DNA of 64,000 bases from Brevundimonas fontaquae (GCF_017086445.1 NZ_CP070968.1:1674001-1738000), one strand, 5' to 3'; shown: positions 50,895-60,345, counted from the first letter of the stretch. Program-made: numbers and translations. Notes: generated by a model not told the origin, from the letters alone.

Positions 50895-51254
50895 GTGATC
50901 AAGAAACTCAACTACGTCGGAATTCCAACGGGCGATCAGACACGAGCCCTGGCTTTCTGGACCGATGTGATGGGGTTCACAATCACGACCGACCGGCCCG
51001 TCGGTGAGCGCCGCTGGGTCGAGCTGAAGATTCCCGGCGCCCAGACAGGGCTGTTGCTGTTCACGCCGGAAGGCCATGAGGACCGCGTCGGAACCTTCTT
51101 CAACGGGTCATTCGGGTGCGAGAACGTCCAGTATGAGTACGAACGCCTGTCGGCCAAGGGCGTCAAGTTTTTGGGGCCGCCTGAGTTGAAGCCGTTTCCC
51201 CACGTCTATTTTCAGGACCCCGACGGGAATACGTTTTTCCTGTCCAGCCGCTGA
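50895..51254 (+). CDS. VOC-family protein
   Basis: 119 aa from GTG 50895. VOC fold: KLNYVGIPTGDQTRALAFWTD, RRWVELKIPGAQTGLLLF, and KPFPHVYFQDPDGNTFFLSS. Typical length of a one-domain glyoxalase/dioxygenase-like protein. Cytosolic, substrate unknown. Divergent HTH gene on the left may regulate it. Confidence 0.82.
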   Translation: MIKKLNYVGIPTGDQTRALAFWTDVMGFTITTDRPVGERRWVELKIPGAQTGLLLFTPEGHEDRVGTFFNGSFGCENVQYEYERLSAKGVKFLGPPELKPFPHVYFQDPDGNTFFLSSR

Positions 51255-51310
51255 AGGCGAGTCGAAAGCGGCTATAGCGCATTCGCCCAAAACTGACCTT
51301 CGAGAGACCC

Positions 51311-51658
51311 ATGACCTACACCCTCTACGGCATTCCCAACTGCGACACGGTCAAGAAGGCGCGGGTCTGGCTGGAGCAGCAGGGGGTGGATTACGTCTTC
51401 CACGACTACAAGAAGGCCGGGGTCGATGCGGGGCGGCTGGGCGAATGGGTCGACGAGCACGGGTGGCAGACGGTACTGAATCGGGCCGGGACGACGTTCA
51501 AGAAGCTGCCCGAAGCCGACAAGGCGGGCATCGACAGGTCGAAGGCGATCGCGCTGATGACGGCCCAGCCGTCGATGATCAAACGGCCGGTGCTGGATCT
51601 GGGGGATCGACGGCTGGTGGGGTTCAAGCCAGACGTCTACGCCGCCGCGCTTACCTGA
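51311..51658 (+). CDS. ArsC/Spx-family reductase (YffB-like)
   Basis: 115 aa with the N-terminal thioredoxin-like YGIPNCDTVKKARVWLEQ, single catalytic Cys as in YffB, HDYKKAGVDAGRLGEW and MIKRPVLDLGDRRLVGFKP with the Arg of the ArsC family. Probably a glutathione-dependent thiol reductase rather than an arsenate reductase, since no ars genes are near. Overlaps the EEP gene (opposite strand) by 8 bp. Confidence 0.87.
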   Translation: MTYTLYGIPNCDTVKKARVWLEQQGVDYVFHDYKKAGVDAGRLGEWVDEHGWQTVLNRAGTTFKKLPEADKAGIDRSKAIALMTAQPSMIKRPVLDLGDRRLVGFKPDVYAAALT

Positions 51659-52460
51659 GCCGGACGGTCGCGACGACGCCGAAGTGGTCGGACGGGTATT
51701 CGCCGTTGGTCGGCGTATCGCCGAAGCGGCGGGCCTCGCTGGGCGTGAAGGCGGCCTGTTCGACGAAGATGTGGTCGATGACGCGCTCGGGATGACCCTT
51801 GGCCGGGTTCAGGGTGGTTGTGACCGCGCCGCGGGGCAGGGCGCTGAAGAAGCGGGGGCCGGTCAGTGTCGCCAGGCCCGAATCCTCTTGCGTCGCATTG
51901 AAGTCGCCCATGACGATTAGGGGCGTGCCGTCCTGCGGCAGCCAGCCTAGCAGGGATGCGATCTGGCGGGCGCGGACCGGGCCGGCGTCCTGTTGCCACG
52001 CCAGATGGGTGACGACGACATCGACCGGGCGACCCTGGACCGCCACGCGAAGCCGAAGCGCGGTGCGGAAATCGTCAAGCGGCTCAAGCTTGGTCGAGGC
52101 CTCGGCGAGAACCGGCAGGCGGGTCAGCAGGGCGTTGCCATAGCGGCGCGGGGCGCCCTCGGCGTCGGTTGAGACGAAGGCGACGTGATAGCCGCCCAGC
52201 TCACGAGCCAGCATCCGGGCCTGGTTCTCCAGCCCGACATTGGCGTCCTCCAGCACCTCTTGAAGGGCGATGACGTCGGCGTCCTGGGCCTTCAGCGCAG
52301 CGATCAGCAGCGGACGACGGGCGGCCCAGTCGCCCATGTTGTGCCAGATGTTGAAGGTGACGAGCTTCAGCTCTGTGGGCGTCTTAGCCTTTGGGGCCGT
52401 GGCGCAGCCTGCCAGCGGCGCCAGCGCGACGGCGGCCAGCAGGGTGCGACGGTGGATCAT
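51651..52460 (-). CDS. Endonuclease/exonuclease/phosphatase-family lipoprotein
   Basis: 269 aa from ATG 52460; the longer frame above it is Pro/Thr-rich shadow. Lipobox LAGC after a short Tat-like MIHRRTLLA. EEP-fold motifs: LVTFNIWHN, VIALQEVLED, VVVTHLAWQ, VMGDFNATQ, ERVIDHIFV and YPSDHFGVVA with the catalytic His. Likely a metal-dependent phosphodiesterase at the membrane. Follows the DUF2188 gene on the same strand. Confidence 0.88.
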   Translation of the reverse strand: MIHRRTLLAAVALAPLAGCATAPKAKTPTELKLVTFNIWHNMGDWAARRPLLIAALKAQDADVIALQEVLEDANVGLENQARMLARELGGYHVAFVSTDAEGAPRRYGNALLTRLPVLAEASTKLEPLDDFRTALRLRVAVQGRPVDVVVTHLAWQQDAGPVRARQIASLLGWLPQDGTPLIVMGDFNATQEDSGLATLTGPRFFSALPRGAVTTTLNPAKGHPERVIDHIFVEQAAFTPSEARRFGDTPTNGEYPSDHFGVVATVRLR

Positions 52461-52467
52461 CTTGGCC

Positions 52468-52707
52468 TCAGCCCTCGACGTCCGTGGAGGGGCGGTCGTG
52501 GCCGTCGGCGCTTTCGGTGACCCATTCGCCGGCGGCGGTTTCGTATTCGATCGCGGCGGTCTGGTCCGGCACGCGCTGCTCGCGCGCGGCGCGCACGGCG
52601 GCGGCCTTGGCGTCGTCGTGGCTGGCGAAGGTTTCGGAATAGGTGTCGCCGGACTTGTAGGCCCAGCCGCCGTCATGTTCGACAATGCGATAGGTGACAT
52701 GGGCCAT
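52468..52707 (-). CDS. DUF2188-like small protein
   Basis: 79 aa: YRIVEHDGGWAYKSGDTYSETFASHDDAKAAAVRAAREQ matches the short beta-beta-alpha DUF2188 pattern; acidic tail. Function unknown. Seven bases before the EEP gene start on the same strand, so likely co-transcribed. Confidence 0.75.
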   Translation of the reverse strand: MAHVTYRIVEHDGGWAYKSGDTYSETFASHDDAKAAAVRAAREQRVPDQTAAIEYETAAGEWVTESADGHDRPSTDVEG

Positions 52708-52883
52708 GGGACGCGCTCCTGAGATTGATGAGACCGGACCCTAGACCGAACCGGCGGCGGCCGAAACGGCGACCTTACGAAGATTTCACCTAACGCCGCG
52801 CATCCGTTGAGGCGTCGGCCAGCCTCTTGTGATCAGAAGGCCGCCGCATCAGGCCGCTGCAGGATCACAGAAGAGATTATCCC

Positions 52884-53273
52884 ATGACCCCTGTCGTTGT
52901 TGTTTTCATCATTTTCGCATCCATCGTCGCGGTCATCATCGGCCCGTCGTTTCTCAAGAACCGCGAGCGTCGCGAGATGCAGCTGACCGTTCGGCATGCG
53001 GTCGACAAGGGTCAGACCCTGCCGCCCGAACTGATCGACGCCATGACCAAGGACGTTCAGAAGGGTTTGCCGTCGCGGACCAAGGACATTCGAAAGGGCG
53101 TCCTTAGCCTGGCGGGCGGGATCGGCCTCGGCGCCTTCGGGCTGCTGAGCGATCTGGGCGGCAATCAATGGAATGGCGGCATGGCCAATCCCTTGCTGGG
53201 CATCGCCTGCATCCCGATGGCCATCGGCGTCGCCTTCATCATCCTGGGCTTCTTCAACCCGAACAAAGACTGA
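52884..53273 (+). CDS. DUF6249-like membrane protein
   Basis: 129 aa: N-terminal helix (VVVVFIIFASIVAVIIGPSFL), a cytosolic stretch with DKGQTLPPELIDAM, and two C-terminal helices (GGIGLGAFGLL; LLGIACIPMAIGVAFIILGFF). DUF6249-type proteins often precede ECF sigma genes, as here (24 bp). Function unknown; perhaps part of the sigma's signalling. Confidence 0.75.
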   Translation: MTPVVVVFIIFASIVAVIIGPSFLKNRERREMQLTVRHAVDKGQTLPPELIDAMTKDVQKGLPSRTKDIRKGVLSLAGGIGLGAFGLLSDLGGNQWNGGMANPLLGIACIPMAIGVAFIILGFFNPNKD

Positions 53274-53297
53274 CGTCCGCCGGAAGGGGGAAACGTC

Positions 53298-53855
53298 ATG
53301 GTCAAATCATTGAGAGACTTCCACGATGTGGAGCTGGCCGCCCAGGCGGCGGCCGGCGGTCGGCGGGAGTATGGCGAGCTGGTGCGTCGGCACGGGTCGG
53401 CGGTGCGGGGGCTGCTGCGCCGGATGGGGGCGACGCCGTCGCTGTCCGACGACGTGGCGCAGGACGCCTTTCTGCAAGGGTTCCAGCGGTGCGCGGAGTT
53501 TCGCGGGCAGGGGACGTTTGCGGGCTGGATCAAGAAGATCGCCGCGCGGCTCTATCTGAAGCGGGTGGCCAAGGAGGCGCGCTACGTCGCCGAGATTGAG
53601 GCCGACCAGGCGGATGTGGTCGTCGATCGCGGCGGTCTGATGGACCTGGACGAGGCGTTGAAGACGCTCAGCGAAACCGAGCGTGTCTGCGTCTCCCTGT
53701 GCCACGGCGCGGGGATGTCGCATCCGGAAATCGCGGCAGCCATGAATTTGCCGCTTGGCACGGTGAAATCGCATGTCAAACGTGGTCTGGATAAACTCCG
53801 TGCGCGGCTTCAACCGGCGCACGGCTCAGGCGGGAGGTCGGTCCATGTCGGCTGA
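53298..53855 (+). CDS. ECF RNA polymerase sigma factor
   Basis: 185 aa. Region 2 LVRRHGSAVRGLLRRMG...SDDVAQDAFLQGFQRC; region 4 LSETERVCVSLCHGAGMSHPEIAAAMNLPLGTVKSHVKRGLDKLRARL. GGGGGAAAC-type ribosome site before ATG 53298. Distinct from the CnrH-like factor in the island. It overlaps the following small membrane protein gene, a likely anti-sigma, by 11 bp. Confidence 0.9.
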   Translation: MVKSLRDFHDVELAAQAAAGGRREYGELVRRHGSAVRGLLRRMGATPSLSDDVAQDAFLQGFQRCAEFRGQGTFAGWIKKIAARLYLKRVAKEARYVAEIEADQADVVVDRGGLMDLDEALKTLSETERVCVSLCHGAGMSHPEIAAAMNLPLGTVKSHVKRGLDKLRARLQPAHGSGGRSVHVG

Positions 53856-54261
53856 CGAGTTCGATCCGATGATCGAAAGGCTGTTCGCCCAGGCGCCGAG
53901 CCTGCCGGACGAGGCCCTGTTCCTGGCGACGGTCAAGGCGCGCATGGAGACGCGGTCGCGCTGGCGCGCCCTGACCCTGACGGCGGCCGGACTGATCGGC
54001 GGCGTGCTGGCGGTGCGCGAGGGAGTGAACATCAACTTCACCGCCGACGGCGATACGACCTTGGCGCAAGGCCTCAGGGCGGCGGCCGCCACGGCGCAGG
54101 GCGCGGCGCAATCGGGCCTGGACGGATTGGGCCTTCAAGGTCTCGGCGTCGGGTCGCTGGATGTGATGAACGGCTCGGGCATGATGGCCTTCTGGATCGT
54201 CGCCGGGGCCTTGGTCGCCCTGATGGCGGCGGGCGTGGCGAAGCTGTCGCAGGACGTGTGA
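53845..54261 (+). CDS. Small membrane protein after ECF sigma, candidate anti-sigma
   Basis: 138 aa from ATG 53845 (GGGAGG upstream, inside the end of the sigma gene). Acidic N-terminus (DEFDPMIERLFAQAPSLPDEALFLATV), helix at about 50-65 and a second at the C-terminus (MMAFWIVAGALVALMAAGVA). Translational coupling and topology suggest an anti-sigma or sensor partner; no zinc-binding motif is seen. Confidence 0.68.
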   Translation: MSADEFDPMIERLFAQAPSLPDEALFLATVKARMETRSRWRALTLTAAGLIGGVLAVREGVNINFTADGDTTLAQGLRAAAATAQGAAQSGLDGLGLQGLGVGSLDVMNGSGMMAFWIVAGALVALMAAGVAKLSQDV

Positions 54262-54330
54262 GCGCGGGTGCAAGGGTGACACCGGCGGGGCAGGGGCCTA
54301 TCTGACCCGTTCACGTCAGGAGGCCCGGCG

Positions 54331-55167
54331 ATGTCCATCCACACCCAAGAGAGCGTCAAACGCATCACCGTGCCCGATATCGCGGGGCGCAAGGGCGGCG
54401 AGCCGATCGTCTGCCTGACGGCCTATGACGCGCCGATGGCGGCCCTGCTGGATCCGCACTGCGATGTGCTGCTGGTCGGCGACAGCCTGGGGATGGCGGT
54501 TCACGGCCTGCCCAATACCGTGGGCGTGACGCTGGAGATGATGATCCTGCACGGGCAGGCCGTCATGCGCGGCGCCAGACGCGCGATGGTGGTGGTGGAC
54601 ATGCCGTTCGGATCCTACGAAGGCGGCAAGGAGGTCGCCTACGCCAACTGCGTGCGGGTGATGAAGGAGACGGGCGCCCAGGCGGTGAAGCTGGAAACCA
54701 GCATCGAAATGGCCGAGATCGTCGCCTTCCTGGTCAAGCGCGGCATTCCGGTCATGGGCCATGTCGGCCTGCGACCCCAGGCGATCCTGGCCGAAGGCGG
54801 GTTCAAGGCCAAGGGCCGGACCGAGAGCGAGCGTGATCGGGTGCTGGCCGAGGCCAGGGCCGTCGCCGAGGCCGGCGCCTTCTGCATCGTCATTGAGGGC
54901 GTCGCCGAATCGCTGGCGCGCGAGATCACCGAGACGATCGACGCGCCCACCATCGGCATCGGCGCCTCGGCCGCCTGCGACGGCCAGGTGCTGGTGGTCA
55001 ACGACATGCTGGGCATGTTCGACTGGACCCCGAAGTTCGTGCGCAAATACGCCGATCTGCGCACCGAGATCGACCGGGCGGCCGCCGCTTTCGCCAGCGA
55101 TGTGAAAACCCGCCGTTTTCCTGCCGAAGTCGAGACCTACTTCTCGAAAAAGCCGGCTTCGCAGTAA
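54331..55167 (+). CDS. panB: 3-methyl-2-oxobutanoate hydroxymethyltransferase
   Basis: Makes ketopantoate from 2-oxoisovalerate and methylene-THF, the first committed step to pantothenate and CoA. 278 aa, usual length. Signatures: [38 protein letters not shown] (metal-binding Asp), [26 protein letters not shown] (catalytic Glu/His area), and [21 protein letters not shown]. Ribosome site AGGAGG before ATG 54331. Confidence 0.96.
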   Translation: MSIHTQESVKRITVPDIAGRKGGEPIVCLTAYDAPMAALLDPHCDVLLVGDSLGMAVHGLPNTVGVTLEMMILHGQAVMRGARRAMVVVDMPFGSYEGGKEVAYANCVRVMKETGAQAVKLETSIEMAEIVAFLVKRGIPVMGHVGLRPQAILAEGGFKAKGRTESERDRVLAEARAVAEAGAFCIVIEGVAESLAREITETIDAPTIGIGASAACDGQVLVVNDMLGMFDWTPKFVRKYADLRTEIDRAAAAFASDVKTRRFPAEVETYFSKKPASQ

Positions 55168-55246
55168 CGGACGACGTTGCGGGCGGGGAGCCGACCTTCT
55201 AGGGTCCGCGCCGGTTTGCATTTCGCGATTTTGGGGCGACGTTTCA

Positions 55247-56077
55247 GTGGTTGATGTCTTCGAGCAGGTCGAGGAGGAGCTTCGCTCCGACAAGTTGAAG
55301 CGCCTGGCCAAGACCTGGCTGCCCGTTTTCGGCGTGGTGCTGGTTGTCGCGCTGATCGGCGCCCTGGGCTGGTGGGGCTGGGACAGCCTGAACTCCAACA
55401 AGGCCGCCAAGGCCGCCGAGGCCTATGATCGCGGCATGGAGGCCCTGCGCGCCGACAAGCCGATGGACGCCCGCGCCGCCTTCGAGGAAGCGATCAAGGA
55501 AGGCAATGGCGCCTATAAGGTCCTGGCCCTGCAGCAGCAGGCCGGCCTGGCCGTCAGCGCCAACAAGTTCCAGGACGCGGTTCGCCTGTTCGACGAAGCC
55601 GCCAAGGCGTCCAGCGATCCGATCCTGTCGGACCCGCCCGCCCTGAAGGCCGCATTCCTGATCATGGACACCGCGCCGCTGGCCGAGATCGAAAAGCGCC
55701 TGACGCCGCTGGCCGAAGACAAGCGCCCGCTGCACGCCTTCGCCCAGGAGGCCCTGGCCCTGGCGCGCCTGCAACACGGCAAGACCAAGGAAGCGCGCGA
55801 GGCCTTCGTGCTGCTGCAACTGGGTCAGGACGTGCCGGACTCGATCCGTCAGCGCGCCCAGATCGCCGTGGAATCCATCGACGCCGGCACCGCAGCCGCC
55901 ATCAAGCCCATCATCGACGCCGCCGCCAAGGCGACGCCGCCGGCCGCCGGTGCTGCGAACGCGATGACGCCCTCGGCCGCCCAGGCTGCACCGGTCCAGG
56001 CTGCACCGGCCCAAGCTGCCCCGGCTCAGGCCGCACCCGCTCAGGCGGCTCCCGCCGCCGCGCCGGCCGCCCAATAG
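55247..56077 (+). CDS. Membrane-anchored TPR protein, YfgM-like
   Basis: 276 aa from GTG 55247. Starts VDVFEQVEEELRSDKLKRLAKTW, one helix (PVFGVVLVVALIGALGWWGW), then TPR-like helical repeats in the periplasm (AAFEEAIKEGNGAYKVLALQ), and a C-terminal tail of about five QAAPA/V units (55984-56055). The YfgM/ancillary SecYEG chaperone family sits before bamB and der in many proteobacteria, as it does here. The repeat tail is probably flexible and strain-specific. Confidence 0.85.
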   Translation: MVDVFEQVEEELRSDKLKRLAKTWLPVFGVVLVVALIGALGWWGWDSLNSNKAAKAAEAYDRGMEALRADKPMDARAAFEEAIKEGNGAYKVLALQQQAGLAVSANKFQDAVRLFDEAAKASSDPILSDPPALKAAFLIMDTAPLAEIEKRLTPLAEDKRPLHAFAQEALALARLQHGKTKEAREAFVLLQLGQDVPDSIRQRAQIAVESIDAGTAAAIKPIIDAAAKATPPAAGAANAMTPSAAQAAPVQAAPAQAAPAQAAPAQAAPAAAPAAQ

Positions 56078-56103
56078 TGACGACCCCTTACAGGACGCCC
56101 CCG

Positions 56104-57486
56104 ATGAACCGAGTTCTGAAAGTCGCGCTGATCTGCGGCGTCGCCGCAACGATGGCATCCTGCGGCACCGTGCGCCGCAACCTGCCGTTCGGTCTGGGCG
56201 GCGGCAAGGAAGACGCCGGCGCGACCGCCTCGGCCGGCCAGCGCATCTCGGTGCTGGAGTTCGAACAGAGCCTGTCGCCGTCGGCCGCCCTGTCGGGCCG
56301 CGATTTCTTCCTGCCGGGTCCGCAGGCCGTGACGGCCTGGACGCAACCGGGCGGCACGTCCGAGAACCTGGTCGAGCACGTCATTGCGGCGCCGAACTTC
56401 CAGATCGCCTGGAAGCGGGGCGTCGGCTCGGGATCGGCCCACGTCGGCAACGTCATGGCGCCGATCGTGGCCGCCGACGGCAAGATCTTCGTGCTGGACG
56501 GCGAATCGACCGTTTCGGCGGTTTCGGCCGACACCGGCGCGATCCTGTGGAAGGCCAACGTCAAGAACGCTGATCGTGACCGCAACGGCGGCTTTGGCGG
56601 CGGCGTCGCCGTGGGCGGCGGCAAGGTCTTCGTCTCGTCCGGCTATCGTTCGATGACGGCGCTGGACGCCAACACCGGCGCGGTGGTGTGGACCCAACAG
56701 GTGGACGCCCCGATCCACGGCGCCCCGACCGTCTCGGGCAACCGGGTCTTCGTCGTGGACGTGGACAGCCAGCTGTTCGCCTTTGACGCCAACACCGGCG
56801 CCCAGGACTGGACCTATCGCGGCATCGCCGAGCCGGCGCGCGTCATGCGCGCCTCCAGCCCCGCCGTCAGCGGCACGACCGTCGTCGCCCCGTTCGCCTC
56901 GGGCCAGCTGGTCGCGCTGAGCGCCCTGAACGGCCAAGCGGTGTGGGAAGAGACCCTGTCGCGCACCAGCCGCACCAGCGCCCTGTCGGAAGTTCGCGAC
57001 GTGGCGGGCCGTCCGGTCATCAGCCGCGGCATGGTCTATGGCGTCAGCCACTCGGGCGTGATGTCGGCGCTGGATCTGCGTTCGGGCCAGCCCAAGTGGC
57101 AACTGCCGGTGACGGGCGTGAACGCGCCGCTGCCGGTCGGCGACGCCGTCTTCGTGGTGTCCAAGTCGGGTCAGCTGATTACGGCCAACCGTGACACGGG
57201 CCAGATCTACTGGACGCGCGAACTGAACGAGGGCCGCGAGCGCCGCGAGGGCGGTTTCCTGACCTTCGGCCGTCGCACCATTCGTCCGCAATGGTCGGGA
57301 CCGCTGCTGGCCTCCAACCGTCTGGTGATGGTGAACTCGTTCGGCGAGGCCGTCGCCTTCGATCCGAAGACCGGCGTGGCGCAGACGACGCTGAAGCTGG
57401 GCGCGCCCGCCTATATCGCGCCGGCCGCCTATAACGGCGCGCTCTATGTGCTGACCGACAACGGCCAACTGATCTGCATCCGCTGA
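56104..57486 (+). CDS. bamB: Outer-membrane assembly lipoprotein BamB (PQQ-like propeller)
   Basis: 460 aa from ATG 56104 (GTG 56077 in frame but before the signal). Lipobox MASC at about residue 20. Eight-bladed propeller repeats: TVSAVSADTGAILWKANV, MTALDANTGAVVWTQQV, LFAFDANTGAQDWTY, MSALDLRSGQPKWQ, LITANRDTGQIYWTREL. BamB supports BamA in inserting outer-membrane proteins such as the TonB receptors here. Between the YfgM-like gene and der, the standard order. Confidence 0.92.
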   Translation: MNRVLKVALICGVAATMASCGTVRRNLPFGLGGGKEDAGATASAGQRISVLEFEQSLSPSAALSGRDFFLPGPQAVTAWTQPGGTSENLVEHVIAAPNFQIAWKRGVGSGSAHVGNVMAPIVAADGKIFVLDGESTVSAVSADTGAILWKANVKNADRDRNGGFGGGVAVGGGKVFVSSGYRSMTALDANTGAVVWTQQVDAPIHGAPTVSGNRVFVVDVDSQLFAFDANTGAQDWTYRGIAEPARVMRASSPAVSGTTVVAPFASGQLVALSALNGQAVWEETLSRTSRTSALSEVRDVAGRPVISRGMVYGVSHSGVMSALDLRSGQPKWQLPVTGVNAPLPVGDAVFVVSKSGQLITANRDTGQIYWTRELNEGRERREGGFLTFGRRTIRPQWSGPLLASNRLVMVNSFGEAVAFDPKTGVAQTTLKLGAPAYIAPAAYNGALYVLTDNGQLICIR

Positions 57487-57517
57487 TTTTCAGCCCAAAC
57501 TAAGCTAGAAGGCCGAC

Positions 57518-59137
57518 ATGGCTCTGAAGGTCGCCATCGTCGGCCGCCCCAATGTGGGCAAATCGACACTGTTCAACCGCCTCGTCGGAAAGCGCCTGGC
57601 GCTCGTCGACGATCGCCCCGGCGTGACCCGCGACCGGCGATACGCCGACGGCAACATCGGCGACATGGACCTGACGCTGATCGACACGGCGGGCTACGAG
57701 GACGTCACCGACGACAGCCTGGAAGCCCGGATGCGCGAGCAGACCGAGGCCGCGCTGGACGACGCCGAACTGGTCATGTTCATGATGGACGCCCGCGAGG
57801 GCGTGACGTCGTTGGACCGGATCTTCGCCGAGCGCCTGCGTCGGGTGCACAAGCCGATCATCCTGCTGGCCAACAAATCCGAGAGCCGCGAAAGCGGCGG
57901 CGGCGTCGGCGAGGCGCACGCCTTGGGCTTCGGCGAACCCGTCGCCATCTCGGCCGAGCACGGCGAGGGGATGGCCGATCTGTACGCCGCCATCGTCGCA
58001 GCCTCGCAGGACATCTTCGTCGAGGAGATCGACGAGCCGGACAAGCCGATCCGCATCGCCGTCATCGGCCGTCCGAACGCCGGCAAGTCCACCCTGATCA
58101 ACCGCCTGATCGGCGACGACCGGCTGCTGACGGGGCCGGAAGCGGGCATCACGCGCGACTCCATCTCCGTCGATTGGCAGTTCGAGGGCAAGAACATCCG
58201 CCTGGTCGACACGGCCGGCATGCGTCGCAAGGCGCGGGTGCAGGAGAAGCTGGAGAAGCTGTCGGTCGCCGACACCATCCGTGCGATCACCTTCGCCGAA
58301 GTCGTCATCCTGATGATGGACAAGGACGACGCCTTCGACACCCAGGACCTGCAGCTGGCCGATCTGGTCGAGCGCGAGGGCCGCGCCCTGGTCTATGTCG
58401 CGTCGAAGTGGGACCTGGAGGACGAGCCCCAGTCCCGCATGGCCAAGCTGAAGGGCATGGCCGAGGACAAGCTGCCGCAGCTGAAGGGGTCGCCCTTCGT
58501 GGCCCTGTCGTCGCACAGCGGCCGCGGCGTCGAACGGCTGATGCCGGCGGTGCTTCAGGCCTATGACACCTGGTCGGTCAAGGTGAAGACCAAGGACCTG
58601 AACACCTGGCTGTCCATGGCGACCCAGCGACACCCGCCCCCCGCCGTGGACGGCAAGCGGATCAAGCCGAAATACATCGCCCAGACCAAGGCCCGCCCGC
58701 CGACCTTTGTGCTGATGGCCAACCGCGCCGAGTCGATGCCCGAGCATTACAAGCGCTATCTGGTCAACTCGATCCGCGAGAGTTTCGACCTGCCGGGCAC
58801 GCCGATCCGCCTGAACGTCAAGTCCAGCGGTGTGAACCCCTATGCCGAGGGCGGCGCCAAGTCGGGGCCCGAACGCTACAAGGGCGACGCCAAGACCGCG
58901 CCGCGCCGCGTCAAGAAGGCCGAGAAGGAAGAGGCCCTGTCCAAACTGCCCGGTAAGGCGCTGGAGCAGAAGAAGACCCGCAAGGCCCAGCCCAAGGTTC
59001 TGGGCGGGTTGAAGTCCAGCGCGTCGAAGAAGGCCGGTTCGTCCGTGGCGGTTCAGAAGGGCGCACGCGGCGGCGCCCGCCAGGTGTCGCGCTCTGGCCG
59101 GATCCGCACGGGTCAAAAGGGCGGCGCCAAGAAGTGA
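57518..59137 (+). CDS. der: Ribosome-assembly GTPase Der (EngA)
   Basis: 539 aa with two tandem GTPase domains: G1 GRPNVGKST (about 8-16) and GRPNAGKSTL (about 186-195), G3 DTAGYED and DTAGMRRK, G4 NKSE and SKWD; followed by a KH-like domain (WLSMATQRHPPPAVDGKRIKP; ANRAESMPEHYKRYLVNSIR). The last about 100 residues are a Lys/Ala/Arg-rich extension not found in short Der proteins. Needed for 50S maturation. Confidence 0.96.
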   Translation: MALKVAIVGRPNVGKSTLFNRLVGKRLALVDDRPGVTRDRRYADGNIGDMDLTLIDTAGYEDVTDDSLEARMREQTEAALDDAELVMFMMDAREGVTSLDRIFAERLRRVHKPIILLANKSESRESGGGVGEAHALGFGEPVAISAEHGEGMADLYAAIVAASQDIFVEEIDEPDKPIRIAVIGRPNAGKSTLINRLIGDDRLLTGPEAGITRDSISVDWQFEGKNIRLVDTAGMRRKARVQEKLEKLSVADTIRAITFAEVVILMMDKDDAFDTQDLQLADLVEREGRALVYVASKWDLEDEPQSRMAKLKGMAEDKLPQLKGSPFVALSSHSGRGVERLMPAVLQAYDTWSVKVKTKDLNTWLSMATQRHPPPAVDGKRIKPKYIAQTKARPPTFVLMANRAESMPEHYKRYLVNSIRESFDLPGTPIRLNVKSSGVNPYAEGGAKSGPERYKGDAKTAPRRVKKAEKEEALSKLPGKALEQKKTRKAQPKVLGGLKSSASKKAGSSVAVQKGARGGARQVSRSGRIRTGQKGGAKK

Positions 59138-59141
59138 CGGC

Positions 59142-59603
59142 GTGAGCGAGGCCGAGAGCGCGCTTCCCGCCCGGCCCACCTCGCGTTGGCTGATCCTGGA
59201 CGGGCAGGGGCGGGTGCTGCTGTTTCACTTCGTGTTTTCGGAAGGACCGCTCGCCGGCACAGCCTTCTGGGCGACGCCCGGCGGCGGGTGCGAGACTGGC
59301 GAGACTTTTGAAGACGCCGCGCGCCGCGAACTGTTCGAGGAGACGGGGCTGGTCGTCGAAGACCCCGGCGATCAGGTCGCCCAGGTCCGCGTCGGTTTCC
59401 GCCTGCCCGACGGCCGGATGGCGGATGTGGATCAGAGGTTTTATCTGCTGCGCACCGACGACTTCGTCCTGTCGTCCAAGGGCTGGACGGATGAGGAGCA
59501 AACTGTTCTGGTCGAACACCGCTGGTGGAGCCTCGACGACATCTGCGGCTCGGACGAGACGATCTGGCCCGCAGAACTGGCGGATATTCTGTCGGCCCTT
59601 TGA
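59142..59603 (+). CDS. NUDIX hydrolase
   Basis: 153 aa from GTG 59142, 5 bp after der. A complete Nudix box G-x5-E-x7-RE-L-x-EE-x-G-L (59281-59350) sits at residues about 48-70, preceded by FWATPGGG. Hydrolyses nucleoside-diphosphate compounds; substrate not predictable. Confidence 0.9.
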   Translation: MSEAESALPARPTSRWLILDGQGRVLLFHFVFSEGPLAGTAFWATPGGGCETGETFEDAARRELFEETGLVVEDPGDQVAQVRVGFRLPDGRMADVDQRFYLLRTDDFVLSSKGWTDEEQTVLVEHRWWSLDDICGSDETIWPAELADILSAL

Positions 59604-59706
59604 ATCGTCACCCCTGGCGTTTCGAGACCGATTTTCGCTCGCAAACATACTGCTTGATCATGTGCGGAAAGCGGCGCTTGGGTTTCGGATCAATCCGGAG
59701 CGCTCC

Positions 59707-60333
59707 ATGACCACGATCCAGGTGTTCGACCTTCAGGCGGTGCAGAAGATTCGCAAGGGGGCCGTCGCCGCCGCCCTGCTGGCCCTGGTGGGTCTGACTA
59801 TGGTGTCCCAATCGGCCAGCGGGTTGGACAGTCCGCTGCATGAAGGCGTCGAAGCCGTCGGTCTGGCCGCCATCGTCTTTGCGATCGTCGGCCGCGCCTG
59901 GTGTTCGCTCTACATCGGCGGACGCAAGAAGGCCGAGATCGTCTCGCGCGGGCCGTATTCGATCAGCCGCAACCCGCTTTATATCTTCAGCTTCTTCGGC
60001 GCCTTCGGCGTCGGCGCCCAGAGCGGAAGCCTGACGCTGGCGGTGCTGTTCACCTTGGCGTCGCTGGCGGTGTTCTATCTGACCGTGCGTCGTGAAGAGG
60101 CCTGGCTGGCTTTAACCTTCGGCTCTGATTATGCGGCCTATCGTGCGCGCACGCCGCGCTTTATGCCCAACTTCGCCCTGTGGCGTGACCAGGCGGAACT
60201 GTCGGTGCGGCCGTCCTTCTTCTTGACCACGATCCGCGACGGCCTGGTCTTCCTGCTGGCGATCCCGCTGTTCGAAGCGATCGATCTGGCCCAGGCCGAG
60301 GGCTGGCTGCGGGTTCTGGCGCGCCTGCCTTAA
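59707..60333 (+). CDS. Isoprenylcysteine methyltransferase-like membrane protein
   Basis: 208 aa from ATG 59707; the longer frame reading into the NUDIX gene is spurious. About five helices, with the SAM-dependent PEMT/ICMT signature GPYSISRNPLYIFSFFGAFG and RREEAWLALTFGSDYAAYRARTPRF. Bacterial members methylate lipids or small molecules; target unknown. Confidence 0.85.
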   Translation: MTTIQVFDLQAVQKIRKGAVAAALLALVGLTMVSQSASGLDSPLHEGVEAVGLAAIVFAIVGRAWCSLYIGGRKKAEIVSRGPYSISRNPLYIFSFFGAFGVGAQSGSLTLAVLFTLASLAVFYLTVRREEAWLALTFGSDYAAYRARTPRFMPNFALWRDQAELSVRPSFFLTTIRDGLVFLLAIPLFEAIDLAQAEGWLRVLARLP

Positions 60334-60345
60334 GCGGCAGTCGTT

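Noticed and set aside
51311..51658. Arsenate reductase of an ars operon
   Set aside because: No arsR, arsB or acr3 gene is near and the sequence is of the YffB subgroup.
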